Shown: positions 43,200 to 55,165, counted from the first letter of the stretch. The stretch is 64,000 nucleotides of DNA from Sthenelais limicola (GCA_942159475.1 OW804097.1:58238986-58302985), one strand, 5' to 3'. Notes: a model not told the origin generated them from the letters alone. Translations and numbers: made by a program.

Positions 43200-43690
43200 A
43201 TAAAGGAGCAGTAGTTGGAGAAGCAGGAGTAGGAGCAGGAGCTAGAGAAGGAGGAGGAGGGATGTACAAGAGAAGGAGAAGGAGGAGTAGGAGGAGGAGG
43301 AAGAGAGGAGAGGGAGGTAGAGGAGTTGCAGGATTCGCAGGAGCAGGAGGAGGTGGAGGAGGAGCAGGAGGAGGAGCAGGAGAGGGAGGAAGGCAATGAG
43401 AGCAGTAGAAGGAGAAGGAGGAGAAGAAACATGAGAAGCAGGAAGAGGAGGTACAGGAGGAAGTGGAATAGGAGGAGGAGGGGACGGAGAAACAAGAGGT
43501 GAAGGAGGAGGGAAGAGCAGGAGGAGTTGGAGCAGTAGGAGGAGGAGGAAAAAGAGGAGGGAGAAGGGAGGAGCAGGAACAGGAGCAGGAGGAGAGGAAG
43601 GGAGAAAGAGATGCAGGGGGAGGAGGACTAGGAGTAGTAGCAGGGAGAGGAGCAGGAGGAGCAGAAGAAATAGGAGGAGCAGGGAGATAT
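43200..43690 (+). repeat. AGG trinucleotide-rich tract
   Basis: About 490 bp of GGAGGA-, GAGCAG- and GAAGGA-type repeats. Overlapping frames of up to 184 codons are Ser/Pro/Cys or Gly/Glu/Arg low complexity and are not called. Confidence 0.93.
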
Positions 43691-44227
43691 GAACCTGATA
43701 ATAACATTGTCCAGCCTGATGTCCCCAGAGCTTCTATCCACAGACAGGGCTTAGCATTAGGGCGACGTGAGGTGGCATATCAAGTGGGGGTAGGGGGAGA
43801 GGGGGAGTAAGAGAGTGGGAGGGAGCATAGAGCCTGTCTGATAGAGGTCTGAGAGACGAGCAAATAGAGAGACCGCCATGACAATAATGCCTGGTGAAAG
43901 AGGCAGGGATAAAACATGACTGCTAACATCTCGAGGCTGCCAGGCGGTGGTTCTGCTGGTGAGGGTTAGGCTACATAGTGTCTCCAGGGTGTGGATAGGG
44001 TAAATATAGGCATTACATCTGACATTCCACATTGAAAAACTTGTAATCGTAATGTTACGTAACATTACGTAATATTGCCCAACCTATAGCCTAAGTATTT
44101 ACCAACCTATATTTATCATTGGAAACTGTGATGATATTCCAGCCACGCCTACTACAAGTAATATCGAAACTACATAAACTATAAAATAAAATGTAAAATA
44201 ATATAAACTTTTAACTTTTAGGACTTC
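43691..44227. other. no gene recognised
   Basis: TACGTAACATTACGTAATAT near 44056 is a short local repeat. No gene was seen. Confidence 0.4.
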
Positions 44228-44545
44228 TTAGGACAGGAGAGAAAGGAGGAGAGAAAGGAGGAGAGAGTGAGGAGAGACCGGGAGAGAAGAGGGAGGACAA
44301 AGCGAGAGGGGGGACAGAGGAGACCGACAGAGAGAGGAAATGAGAGGGAGGGGAGAGAGAGGAAAGAGGGAGACGAAGGGAGAGGAAGGAAAGATGAGAG
44401 AGGGAGGAGAGAGAGAGGAGTAGAGGAGAGACAAAGAGAGGGAGCGAGTGGAGAGAGAAATGAGAGTGGATAGAGAGGAGAGAGAGAGGAGAGAGAGAGG
44501 AGAGATAGGACAGAGAGGAGAGGAGAGAGAGAAGAGAGAGAGGAT
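44228..44545 (+). repeat. GAGA-rich purine tract
   Basis: GAGAGAGGAGAGAGA-type sequence throughout. Confidence 0.93.
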
Positions 44546-44785
44546 AGTATGCAGTAGAACAGAAGCGAACCTCGGCAACTATTCACTGAGACAAGATGTC
44601 ACAAACCGCTGTCAACACTTTACATGACACATGCTTAATCTCTATATTATCGCTCATGCTGCATTCATTCACCATGTGACTGATGGCGTTTTAGATTGCA
44701 TCAGGATATAAGTCCGTGAACCCGCATTGCTCAGGACTAATAATTGATCAAGTAGCATGGTGCTTCTGTGGCAGGTAAGCATCAG

Positions 44786-44835
44786 ATTGTCAGAAAATGT
44801 CAAATTTGCCTCAAATAACCAAAATTCAAATCAAA
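44786..44835 (-). repeat. Family A, left-end fragment
   Basis: GATTGTCAGAAAATGTCAAA then TTTGCCTCAAATAACC. Confidence 0.5.
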
Positions 44836-45074
44836 CATATATTATATATATGAAACGATATAATGTGATTTGACGTCGAACCGGCTGAGAGAAAAATGGC
44901 CATTGATAAACGATAATAAGTATAATTACCAGAAAAGGGGATTTCGGGTGGTCTTGAAAATATAAATCAGGACAGCAGCTGAATATTGATAAATAAAAAC
45001 TGTGTCTTTACAAGATCCTGGTTAACTACTATGACATAAAATGCAAAAGCAACCAAACAGAATGTTCCCATATT

Positions 45075-45152
45075 TTGGTCAAATGACTTTCAGATGGGGT
45101 GGAAAGAAGGGAACAAAAATAGAAAATCTTAACTGAGAGTGAAGCTTTAACC
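45075..45152 (-). repeat. Family C element end
   Basis: TTTTGGTCAAATGACTTTCA, GAAAATCTTAACTGAGAGTG and AAGCTTTAA. Inverse of the 25.4-kb copy. Confidence 0.6.
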
Positions 45153-45917
45153 AGACAAATGAAAAACAGCATTTAATTCTGGTGACATCGCGGGGACCTC
45201 TTCCCTGCCTAGACCCCACACGACAGCACACGCTCTGGCTGCCATAAAACCATGGATCACTGCTCTAGAAGGAGTTTTGTGATACATCCTTGTTCTGCTC
45301 CTAGGGGGCGCAGGTGTCGTTAGATTAGGAGGATCAATGAGCGCAACAACACACCACTACATCAAAACTGATGACGTAGTACACAGAAACCCCATGACAG
45401 TGTGCAATTACTCATCACTTGTGACAGGATCGTGTACATCAATAAATCCTACGTCACTGACCTATTTGACCTTTCTGGGTCTCAGGTCACATAGGGACCT
45501 TGACCTTGATCTATTGGGGTTACTATATCTTAGGAGGTCGATAACAGATGAGCTTATAGATAACTACAGAGAGCTATTTATTAGCTAAGAACAGATGAGA
45601 CCAATTGCCTACAACAATTGTCTATACAGAAAAGGTAAATCGGTTCACGGTACCTCCCTAGAATGTTTTAAGGTGGTCAATCATCAAAACTCCATCAAAG
45701 CAAGTAGCTTTTCCATTCACTCTTATAGTTAGTGAAATACAGCAGATAAAATTCATGTCTTATGTCTTATTATTAGAGTTTATAGTGACATTATATTATT
45801 ATATAACTTCTTTCATGAAATAGACCTTCATTAAAACTACTTATACAGGCAGACATTTAAATCTTCTGTCATTACAAGTATTGAATTGTATGCACTATAG
45901 TCACATGTTACTCTTTA
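45153..45917. other. no gene recognised
   Basis: No supported gene. A short frame at 45337-45588 is unrecognised. Confidence 0.4.
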
Positions 45918-46150
45918 TCGTGTTTATCTGTAGGAAAATGAGTTACCATATCCGTATATAAAATATGAGATCAGGTAGATTCCAACGTTGTTAATCTTTA
46001 GCACAACTTATAAGTACTTTTAGATCTGTGAATGTTTGAAAAAATAGTTACTGATATTTCTGTATTAAAGTAGCTAATGATATTTTTTAGAATGGCCTTT
46101 GAAACGCAGAGACACATTAGACATATATACAGTCTGGAAATTTGGTACAT
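45918..46150. repeat. Family B, left half
   Basis: TGTAGGAAAATGAGTTACC, GATTCCAACGTTGTTAATC, AAAGTAGCTAATGATATT and TACAGTCTGGAAATTTGGTA. Confidence 0.5.
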
Positions 46151-46844
46151 GTAATGATGCAACTAAGGGCATGGGACCATAAACTGAATATCACCTGGAT
46201 TCCATCAAAATTCAAGACACGTATAAGGTTGAAGAATATCTAGGAGATATCTAACTGGGGCCAAAATATATAATAATTTACCCCTCTATCCTGCGAGGTA
46301 TGCTGGGAGTACGGTACAGTAGAAAAGATGGACTCTGTCCTGGTAGCAGCTGTAGCATCGGAATGCACCCAGTACAAATCCATCTTTTATTGAATTTGGA
46401 TAACGCTGGAACGGAACATCCTTGCAGACAGACTTTGCCTGGGCCCAGATTCCCTTAAGCCTAATGGGTTTGCATTGATAGCTCCTGTCTCTCTTATGAA
46501 CTTTATTTCTGACAGTCGCTTGTATTGATTGTGTGTGTTTCTTTGCCTCGTGTTTGCTTGTGACAGTGTTTCATTGATTTGTCATGCACTAAGCTCTCTA
46601 TCCGTCACAAGCTGACAGCAACAGGAAAACATTACTGTCACATCGTCCTCATGGATATTGACAGTAAATGTTTTGTCAGAATCGTGTAGAAAAATGGTGT
46701 GATTTGTCGGTCTAAATTTCAGAACAATGTTAGCTGAATCGTGCAAACATCGCCGGGCTTACAGGCGCTATACAGATTTGATTCGGCAGCAGTTGGGATT
46801 GAGCATCTATGCTTTTGAGCATCATATTTGTAAAGATTAACTTA
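46151..46844. other. non-repeat sequence, no exon recognised
   Basis: Matches none of the repeat families described here. It contains the TGACAG cluster listed separately. Confidence 0.4.
46510..46664. promoter_or_regulatory. cluster of five TGACAG sites
   Basis: TGACAG at 46510, 46561, 46613 and 46659, and its reverse complement CTGTCA at 46635. TGACAG is the core bound by TALE homeodomain proteins (Meis/TGIF type). Five in 155 bp is far above the chance rate of about 0.08 for random DNA. Function is inferred only. Confidence 0.35.
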
Positions 46845-47159
46845 AGTGGATTCATTCCAATGATGTTGATATTTAGGAAATCTAAAATATGTTTCTATAT
46901 TTCATGTCTATTTTTGTTATGTTTGATGAGAGAGTTTGCAATATTTCTTGGTGCAAAATTACTAGTAAACTAGTTAAATATACTCCTCAGATACACAAGG
47001 CTACATAAAGATTTAGGCTGCTACACAGTCTTGAACTTTGGCACATGTGTCTATACGATCTAAAGTGCTAGATACTCCAAAATGACAACATTCCTGAAAG
47101 CGATCTTGTGAATGAAACAAAAAACCTTTCGAATATATGACCTTCTGTAACACATCACA
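46845..47159. repeat. Family B element
   Basis: TTCATTCCAATGATGTTGAT, TTACTAGTAAACTAGTTAAA, GTCTTGAACTTTGGCACATG, ATGACAACATTCCTGAAAGC and a right end CTTCTGTAACACATCACA. Confidence 0.65.
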
Positions 47160-47688
47160 AATATTGATGACTTCAGTCCTCTAAGTCAACATAATATTAT
47201 GAGTAAATCCGAACCTGATAAAGAGCTCCAAAGCTTGTAAATAAATCAAAACCCCAATAGAAGGGGTTTCCCTCCTCAACTAATTTAACAATCATACCGC
47301 ATTGCTCGATATAAAAGGAATATTTCCCTACCTTCGTTACAAAATGGGTAAATTGTGCAAGCTATTTTAATGGTTATAACTGAAAATACAACTTTAACCA
47401 GAGCGCAAAACTTTCCATCTTTCCCCGCCACTCACTGTAGCGAGCAGACAACAAAATGCACATTGGAGTAGATGGCACTTATCCTGGAGTTGCTCGCCCA
47501 CTTGGCCTCTATCATGTCTGACCCGCTCACCAGTCACTCACTGCCTTACCTATGATAAGTCCCTGATCAGGGGATGACATGCAAGCTCCTAGGGTTAACT
47601 AACCAGGGTCTACTTGCGTGTCTAGGCGGCAGTGGGTCGGGGAGGGGCGGTAAGGGCCTGTTGCTGAAGAAGGGTCTACTTCAAATTT
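47160..47688. other. no gene; small repeat traces
   Basis: 47168-47230 resembles the repeated units near 63.2-63.6 kb (ATGAGTAAATCCG). TAACTGAAAATACAACTTTA near 47379 resembles a family C end. Confidence 0.4.
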
Positions 47689-47765
47689 GATGTGTCACAA
47701 GAAAATGAGTCTTTAGTTGGAAAATAGTGGACGTATGAGATATGAATTAATATTTAATACTTCAT
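47689..47765. repeat. Family B, left-end fragment
   Basis: GATGTGTCACAAGAAAATGA then GTCTTTAG. Confidence 0.55.
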
Positions 47766-48119
47766 CTGAAAGTTACCTGCCTGACGAACTTAAGTTAACC
47801 CAATTCAAGGTTAGAACTGTGATAAGCAGGGCCGCTATTAGGTTATATTGATTAAAGATCAGGCCACGTGCATAATATGTGAACAGCGCCTTGAACGGCT
47901 GGTTGCAACACTAACAACACCTTACACAAAACCCTGATCGATGGATAATACATCATAGAACAGATTAAGTGGCAGGCATTTATCTCTCCCATAATGTAAT
48001 TTCCATTCCCGCCAATTGTAGGCCATATAACTGGCTGGTAGAGATGAAGGTAAATACAGGCGGGAAGTGAAACTTCACGTGGTGGGGTCCGAGAGGGTTG
48101 CAAATAGGGGGCTTGAATG
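47766..48119. other. no gene recognised
   Basis: No supported gene. Confidence 0.4.
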
Positions 48120-48445
48120 CCCACCTCTTAAATCCTGATTCGTATGAAACTATAGGAGTTGTAGGCCCTATGTCAGTGTAAAAGCTATAGAAAAGATGCC
48201 ATGTAGCCTACCTCATGGGACATTTATCGGTGTTCTAATGTCAGTATTCATTTGTTATACATGTTTCTATAATACAAGTATCCATCTCTCCCATCATGTA
48301 TTTGGGTTTTTTTGTAAATCAGTTATACAAGCTATGATTTTGGTGAAAACATTCTTGCAGTTTTGTACAAAAATGTTGTTAATATTTGGACATCAGATAT
48401 CTATATACGGAATCCACATCAGTATGCACCGTAATATACATTACT
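48120..48445 (+). repeat. Family F element, diverged
   Basis: AATCCTGATTCGTATGAAAC, TACATGTTTCTATAATACAA, CATCATGTATTTGGGTTTT and AGTATGCACCGTAATATACA follow family F order. Confidence 0.5.
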
Positions 48446-49544
48446 TAGTGTAGGCCATGCGGATAGAGAAGAAGGCGTTACTGCATGGGGATGGGTCTGA
48501 GAGTGTTGCGCATTGTGATATGCATAGAGGCATGTGATTTTTAAAAGTAACCGCATGCACCAATCAATACGTTGACATGGTGGTGTGTGCCGTGCGATGC
48601 AGGTACAATAGTACTTCAGGTGGTGGTGGCGATGGACATTGGGCTAAGCCCTCTGATCACTTTATAATACCTGGGGTAGTGTGTTCCATCAAAATATGAG
48701 AACATCGTACACTATATGATGTGCCATGTGATGGATCCTATAATATACAGTAGAATAAGTTCTTAATTAGTGTGCTTGATTATTCGAGTTCCATAACAAT
48801 CAACTTTATTCTGTTAATTAAGATATCTGAGGGAAAATTAATATATATATTTTCAACCATTCAATTTACTAAGGAAATTGATATCAGACTTATGACATGA
48901 ACAGTTTCAACTGATAGCACATGATGTATGCCTTTTTTGCATCTCATTTATTGACTGCAAATACATATATATTGTGTTGGATTGGATTGAATGGATGATT
49001 CCCTTTCTCCAGTCTCTTTTTCTGTCCCACTCCTCCTCCAGGGATCTGTTGTATAAGCTAAGGAAAGACATTTTCTGTGTGGGAATTACTTCACTTGTAG
49101 GAACGAAGAACAATCTTCCTACCTGAAATTCCCAGCTGGTAGGAATAGCCTATATACAGACAATGGAGGGTCGGAATCTTTAGTCCTACCAACCGAAGGG
49201 AAGAGAAGAAGTGTAGGAATTACCAAACACAATTACCACTTAATGTACAAGATATTTGAATATTCAACAAGCCAGCAAGCATCTTTTCCAATGTCATCAC
49301 CCATCATTTATTATAAACACAATTGATTGATTTAAATATAAAACAACAGAGTTAGTATTGTGTACTAGTAAAGTTAACTATTACCTGTAACCCTCATTCA
49401 ATGACATAAGATACCGGAAATATCAGGACACAACGAAAAGCACATTCCTTTATGTGAGCGTGTATCTGTTACATAACTACCTGAATACAATGTTTGAACA
49501 AAAAAAGATTCTCTTACCTTTGGTTCTACAGAAGGCCTCTTCAG
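48446..49544. other. no gene recognised
   Basis: A block near 49045-49115 (TGTTGTATAAGCTAAGGAAA) recurs near 52635, so part is a dispersed repeat. No exon was recognised. Confidence 0.4.
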
Positions 49545-49740
49545 CCCCCCCCCCCCCCTCGTTGCTGTCTATTTCCAAGTGGGGGGGGGGACAAGTTTGG
49601 TGTTTTGGACCTTTTTCCCAGATATACCAGGATTCCCAAGAGACGTCAACCTTTAGTGGTTCCTGATAGGCGTGCGCCACCTAAGGCTAAGATCTAAAAT
49701 AACAACCCCCCCCCCCTTCACCCCCCCCCCCACACCCCCC
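49545..49740. repeat. alternating C and G runs
   Basis: A C run at about 49545-49558, a G run at 49581-49590, and further C runs at about 49706-49740. The first pair could form a hairpin. The overlapping short frames on both strands are artefacts. Confidence 0.8.
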
Positions 49741-51004
49741 GCAATATATATACGCGAAGAGTGTCACATTCAAACTAAACAGACTTTTTCAATGTCCATA
49801 GCAGTGTGAGACCATCACATCCGAACTATACAGGATATGCAATTTGTAGACAATACCTGAATATCTGAATTAAGCAGAGCCTGAGTCGCCCAGTAACTTG
49901 GGCAAATTAGAACTAAACGGGAAAAGACCAATGCTTACCACTAGAACATCGGAACTATGGGCATTATAATCACATTTTCTGATGCAAATGAAGCATTCAT
50001 TTTTTTATATTTCAAACAATTCTACAGCCTTGGACCTTTTTAGGCTGCCACCAAAAGTGGAGGGGACGTGCCCCCCCCCCTCCCGGTAGCGACGCCCCCA
50101 CCCACCCACCCACCCACCGCAACATACAGTCCCAGCTTGATACGGAAGTTTACTGACAGAAAAGTCGCAATATTGATTGCACTCGAGGCAGAAGCAGACA
50201 AATTCTGGAGAAGAAAGCGACAGTGATTGTGACGCATCACCTTAATCTATTTTCCCCTCAATTCCAATAAAACGCTCAGCGACAGCGACTCCGGTAGAAC
50301 GCCGTTCCAGTTTTTCTGGCCGGTCGATTTCTCCAGATGTTAAAAACAGGAAAAGGTCTCAATCTCCCTGCCACTAATCTCCTCTCTGGCACAAAGTAGA
50401 ACGGCATTTTTGTTTGTTGGGTTTTAAATTCGCGCGGTGGATGTCATTTTAGGTTATTGCATTGAAAAGTGAAGCTTTGGGGAAATTTATTTGTTTTCAA
50501 TAAGTGAAAATGACACGAGAGGTGGCTTTGTAAACTGATGGACCTTGGATTCTGACCTATTGATTGGAGTAAGAGGTCTTTAAAAGTTGGCGATTGTTTG
50601 TGTAATTTCACTACCTCAGGTCACTTTGATGCCATTTTATATTAAAAATTGAACTTTTAATTTGAAGGAAAACCTCTAAGGGGTCGACTTTATTTAATAT
50701 CCAAATAAGCTGTTATTATGGCTTTGCATTTACGCCCTCGGATCTGTTGGCAACATGTGTCATTATTTCACAAGTGCAATACAAAGAGCAATTGAATATT
50801 GCAACCAAACAATTTCGAATTTTGAAACACAATAAGTACATGTTTTGTGATTACTTAATGAAATTGAAATCAAACTAAACTAATGTAATTTCTATTCAGG
50901 ATGTTTATACAGCTATCATCTAGAAATTAGAATGGGGTCACAATAATGCATGAATAATGAATACCAACGTGCTTTGTATCCATGTGTCAGTAAAAATAAA
51001 AATG
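49741..51004. other. no gene; C-rich patch
   Basis: A C run and (CCCA)n lie at about 50071-50118. 50280-50480 is somewhat GC-richer and non-repeat, but no exon or promoter was recognised. Confidence 0.4.
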
Positions 51005-51186
51005 TGATGTGTTACAGAAAAATGAGCCGTACTGATATTCTTTCTAATGATTTGACGAGTCTTTTATTCACAAGATCTCGTTGTAGAATTGTTAACATCA
51101 TTGGAATGCATCATCGTTTCGTATAATATAGTATCCCAAAATCCATTTTATTTACCTTATGATTCATTTTTCAGTGACACATCGCA
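51005..51186. repeat. Family B element, short
   Basis: Left GATGTGTTACAGAAAAATGA; right TTCATTTTTCAGTGACACAT then CGC, an inverted pair. About 180 bp with the centre deleted. Confidence 0.75.
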
Positions 51187-51498
51187 ATTGTTCCCCAGTT
51201 TCCTATTATTACTGGATTTAAAGTGTTCTCAGGCTTTCGTTTGAGGTAATTTATAAATCAAATCAAAACTGGTGATACGAGACGTTCCAGACCATCTAAA
51301 TTCGACCGCGCACTGCCGAGACTCCGCTGGGATTAGATTGCAGACTGGGAAATAATGTCTCATAAAGGAGTATCTGCCGTATTTGTACTTCCATGGAGTG
51401 TCCCTGACTGTGGGTCGACCGTGCCACAATAGCATTACATTTGATAGTCCCAGGCCCGGTGCATAACGAATCCTCACTTTAATTACTAAGATATGAGT
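51187..51498. other. no gene recognised
   Basis: Nothing recognised. Confidence 0.35.
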
Positions 51499-51836
51499 GA
51501 TGTGTCACAGGAAAATGCGTCAAAATTTGCGAAAATGATATTCTTCAATTGTTTGTTCCACGAGATCTCTTCATTGGAGTGTTGGGTGTTCTTGATCAAA
51601 TTAGTACGTGTACTAAATTCCAAGACAATATATATGTCTCTGCGTTTCTAAGGCCATCATAAAGAAGTATACCTAGTTACGTTACTAGTGATTGTCCTCC
51701 AGAAATACCAGTAACTATTGTTTACATACAAAGGTATAAAAGTACTTATTATATATGCCACAGGTTAACATCATTGGAATCCACTAATATCCCAAAATCC
51801 AGAGTTTTTCGACTCTTGTCCCCATGACACATTGCA
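51499..51836. repeat. Family B element, clearest copy
   Basis: Left end GATGTGTCACAGGAAAATGC and right end GACTCTTGTCCCCATGACAC then ATTGC are imperfect inverted partners. The interior has CGAGATCTCTTCATTGG, CTGCGTTTCTAAGGCCATCA, CTAGTGATTGTCCTCCAGAA and TTAACATCATTGGAATCCAC. About 340 bp, non-coding. Confidence 0.75.
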
Positions 51837-52213
51837 GCATTGGTGTTATATAGTAAGTAATGAAGAAAGGAGGATCTTTTAAAGAAGTCCGAACCCAATG
51901 TTAGTTTGAGTTATACTGAAGTTTTGTATTCACCAGCTCCGCATCTCTAGAATACAATAATGGTAATAATAAAATGACACTGGCTCCGTACAGGTTAGGA
52001 GGAATAGGCACAGCTTATATAACATAGGTAGGACATACCCAATGTGTATTGCATTGTTCTTCCTTAGACGTTCCTTACCGGCTGCCTAGCAGGGAGAAGT
52101 GGCTATGGTTGGGCAATACATGTATTAAGTATCTTATGCAACAGGCCCAGGAGCGCCCTACCCACTTCATCCAAACAGTGATAGATACAATCTATACCAA
52201 CATACCAGTGAGC
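51837..52213. other. no gene recognised
   Basis: A 118-codon frame at 52049-52405 runs from here into the family E repeat and has no recognisable domain. Confidence 0.35.
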
Positions 52214-52575
52214 TGTTGCACAACGTGTGCTCGTTCCATACTCATGGCTGCTTCATTGAAGTTCGTAGAGAATCCCAACTGTTTGTTGATCTCGTTTCAC
52301 AGCCTATATCATGGGCAGAGTCTCATTCATGTGGAGTTTGACGAATTTCTGCCAGAAATCCTGTTGTACAATAGAAACTTTGGACCTGCCCCAGGGTTAT
52401 TCTAAGTTTGGTCGTTGGGTTATAGCAGATATTTCAAGGAACGAATAAACACACACATAGGGGAGTTTAGGAGCAAGCATCGTGCAACAGAGGGTTAATT
52501 GTGCTTGTTGAAAAGCCCAAATGAAGAGTTGATCATGTTTGTAGCTGTTTGTTCATTGAAATGCATTGTGCAACA
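52214..52575 (+). repeat. Family E element, copy 2
   Basis: Left end TGTTGCACAACGTGTGCTCG and right end ATGCATTGTGCAACA suggest a short terminal inverted repeat (GTTGCACAA/TTGTGCAAC). The interior matches 42701-43164 through ACTTTGGACCTGCCCCAGGG and AGGAGCAAGCATCGTGCAAC. Confidence 0.75.
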
Positions 52576-52948
52576 TTCCTTAACAATTTGTATTCCCACT
52601 CACCCACTGAAGGAAGGGGACTGCTGCTTTTCTGTTGTATAAGTCAAGGAAATGATTCTTTTTGTTGGAATTCCTTCATCTGTAGGAAGGAAACATTTCC
52701 TTAGCTTTTACAACAGGCCCCAGGACCCATCCCGCCCCTAGACTCTCCTGCAGTGCAGCCAGCCATCTCTGTTTCTACGGAACTCATTATCTTTGGGCGA
52801 CTGTTATTTTCATTCTTCCTCTGAATTCTCCTGGGTTGGAGCTGATACTGAGTGGTAGAGAGTTGCCATAGAACCACTGGGTCCCGGGAGACATAGATCC
52901 ACCAATTATATGATAAATAAGGGCAATAGATAGTCTGGAACAGTACAT
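52576..52948. other. no gene recognised
   Basis: Includes the block TGTTGTATAAGTCAAGGAAA (about 52635), also near 49050. Confidence 0.35.
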
Positions 52949-52985
52949 GGGTCTGGCCATCGGAAAATGTACAGTTTGTGATTGC
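52949..52985 (-). repeat. Family A end fragment
   Basis: GGGTCTGGCCATCGGAAAAT then GTACAGTTTGTG. Confidence 0.5.
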
Positions 52986-53131
52986 GACATTTGTTGTTGT
53001 TGATACTTTTATTTGTCTATATATATGGGTGACACTATCGATGGGTACTGATCTCCCTGCATAGGGAGGATTTAAAGCCCTACCGTAGTTTTTTGGAACA
53101 GAATAAGTAGAGTCGGCAAAAATGAATTTTG

Positions 53132-53363
53132 AGATGTCTTCATATTTGAAAAATGAGATCAAGCGGCTTCCAATGACAGTAAACGTTAGGAATCTAATGA
53201 GTACCTCTATATTTATGTATCCATGAAATAAAAGTTATCGACATTTCTTATTGATTAATCACTAGTAAAGTAGTTAACTTCAGATATGTATACATAATAT
53301 TTTCAATAGAGAGTATTGGAATTTGAATTACTTTGTGTGACTTTTGACTCATTTCTGTAAGAC
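53132..53363. repeat. Family B element
   Basis: GATGTCTTCATATTTGAAAA, GGCTTCCAATGACAGTAAAC, AATCACTAGTAAAGTAGTTA and a right end TTGACTCATTTCTGTAAGAC. Confidence 0.6.
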
Positions 53364-53370
53364 AAGACTT

Positions 53371-53534
53371 GACCAATTCTTTCAAATAACCTAAATTCTA
53401 GACAGAATTTAGGTTCATAAACAGGTCAACTTAAGGGAGATGATCTTTTGAATGAATGTAATACCAAATGTAATTAGATAATACTTATAGCTAAATATAT
53501 AGGTTTACCGATTGCACATTTTCTGATGCCCTAA
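53371..53534 (-). repeat. Family A element
   Basis: Directly follows a family B end. TCTTTCAAATAACCTAAATT, then CCGATTGCACATTTTCTGAT and GCCCTAACA at the right end. Confidence 0.6.
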
Positions 53535-54161
53535 CAGTGACAAAAGAGAGAAATATCAATCCATCTGATCAGAGGATTATGTAGTTATCAGGTAATATTT
53601 AAGTCATTGTTCCATCGTGGGTCGATTGTTCTTCATAATCATACTTGGACTGAGGGTCAAGACATAATTAAATGAATCATAAAACGAGGGAGTGAGGCGA
53701 ATCTATGTACCCTTTGTGATTTAATCAGCCTTACTAGAAGAAGTTTCAGTCATATTCGGTGCCATACTTGTTAAATACATTATAACTATATCTAATCTGC
53801 AGGGCTGTTTCACAATAAACACTTTCTTTCTCAGACGAGACCTTGTTGAATTGTGTTTAAAATAAATAATTATTTCACGCAGAAAGCCTCGATGGTCAGA
53901 AATTAGAATGGGACGTTTTATCTCGCCACCTGAAATGAACTGATGAGATCTGCCACCCTGATAGTCACTAACCAGTTGTCTTTATCTATAATTATTATCA
54001 GGGGAGTGGGGGAAGGGGAATAGGGGGTGTGGGGTAATGGGTGTTGTGGGGAGGGAGGGAGGGGAAAATACCAGGCACGGACGAAATAGTGTTCCGTTTA
54101 GTTGCTAAGCAAGTGCTAGGCTATGCATATTAATGAACATTGTTGTTGTGTCCAGCTTAAA
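53535..54161. other. no gene; G-rich patch
   Basis: A G-rich stretch (GGGGGAAGGGGAATAGGGGG) lies at about 54001-54064. No gene was seen. Confidence 0.4.
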
Positions 54162-54363
54162 GGGTGGCCTCCACTGACTGCGGGACGTACGCTCTGTGGT
54201 AAGCCTTGCGATGGTGCTGGGATGGTGAGTAAGTAGTGGCACGGTCCTGCCTACATGGCCTGTGAACCATGTCGGCAGGACTTGTCATTCCTCTCCACCT
54301 ACAGAACCAGCACAACACCATCGCAAGGCTTACCGCAGAGCCTACCGCAGCCAATGGAGACCC
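54162..54363. repeat. palindromic element, 202 bp
   Basis: Left arm 54162-54220 (GGGTGGCCTCCACTGACTGC onward) and right arm 54307-54363 are inverted copies, best matched at TAAGCCTTGCGATGGTG. A possible MITE with long arms. No second copy was noticed. Confidence 0.8.
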
Positions 54364-54879
54364 CCCGCCCCCTTGAATCACCTCCATGCTGAAATAATCT
54401 GGCCAGTTGTGTCACAAGATTTAGACACAGTATCCTTCAACTTATTAGCTTCCTCAAATGCATGAGTTTATGCACCAACCCTCGTATCATAAAGATTTGG
54501 CAGTTGTACATATATGACGGAGCAAATGCAACAGGCCCTCCGTGATATTTGGTCATACAATGATAACCTCTTTGGAGAGAGAAAGCAAATAATTATTATA
54601 TTGTTCCATTGTGATCTTTATGCAACAAGTCCGGTGGTGACGACAGAGACACATACTTTGAAATACCCATTATTACCAGTGGACTAGTTCACGAGAAACA
54701 ACAAGAAGGAAACAGTCATAAAATATGAATATTCATGATAATTTACATCTGCAAGTGACTAACATGGATTATGGGTCCCATAAACTATCCATAACTACAT
54801 TCATAACAACTGAGAGCACAGAATGACGTAGTATCCTAAAACGCCAAAATGGTAGTGTTATACATTCGTCCTGTATATG
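54364..54879. other. no gene recognised
   Basis: Nothing recognised. Confidence 0.35.
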
Positions 54880-55010
54880 TGATTTGTTACAGAAAAATGA
54901 GTCACAAGTCGCAACATTGATATTTTAAAAATCTTTTATTCACAAGAGTATGAATATTCTTATTGTCAGGGTATCTGGCGCTTTCAGACAGTGTATTACA
55001 TATATATCCT
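54880..55010. repeat. Family B, left half
   Basis: GATTTGTTACAGAAAAATGA, GTCACAAGTCGCAACATTGA, CTTTTATTCACAAGAG and GGGTATCTGGCGCTTTC. Confidence 0.6.
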
Positions 55011-55109
55011 GGATAGGTTGAAAGTCGCCTTTATATCGAGAGTCTTGGTAATGTGTTGAGGTGTTTTGTTGAGGAAGGAATGAAACCCTTATTTCATGGT
55101 TTTGGTTTA

Positions 55110-55165
55110 TTCATTCAACGACCTTTCGAGCTGGAACTGGCTCTTCTTCTGGTCTAAATATATCC
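55110..55165 (-). repeat. possible retroelement 3'-end motif
   Basis: On the minus strand one frame reads EEEPVPARKVVE then stop, around a GAGC/GCTC stem and CGAAAGGTCGTTG. The skeleton parallels 9073-9129 and may be the tail of a related degraded ORF. Confidence 0.35.

Noticed and set aside
43133..43810. Frames of up to 184 codons
   Set aside because: Products of the AGG-rich tract. All available frames stay open because the repeat lacks stop codons.
52049..52405. 118-codon open frame
   Set aside because: More than half lies in a family E repeat that is not open in its other copy.
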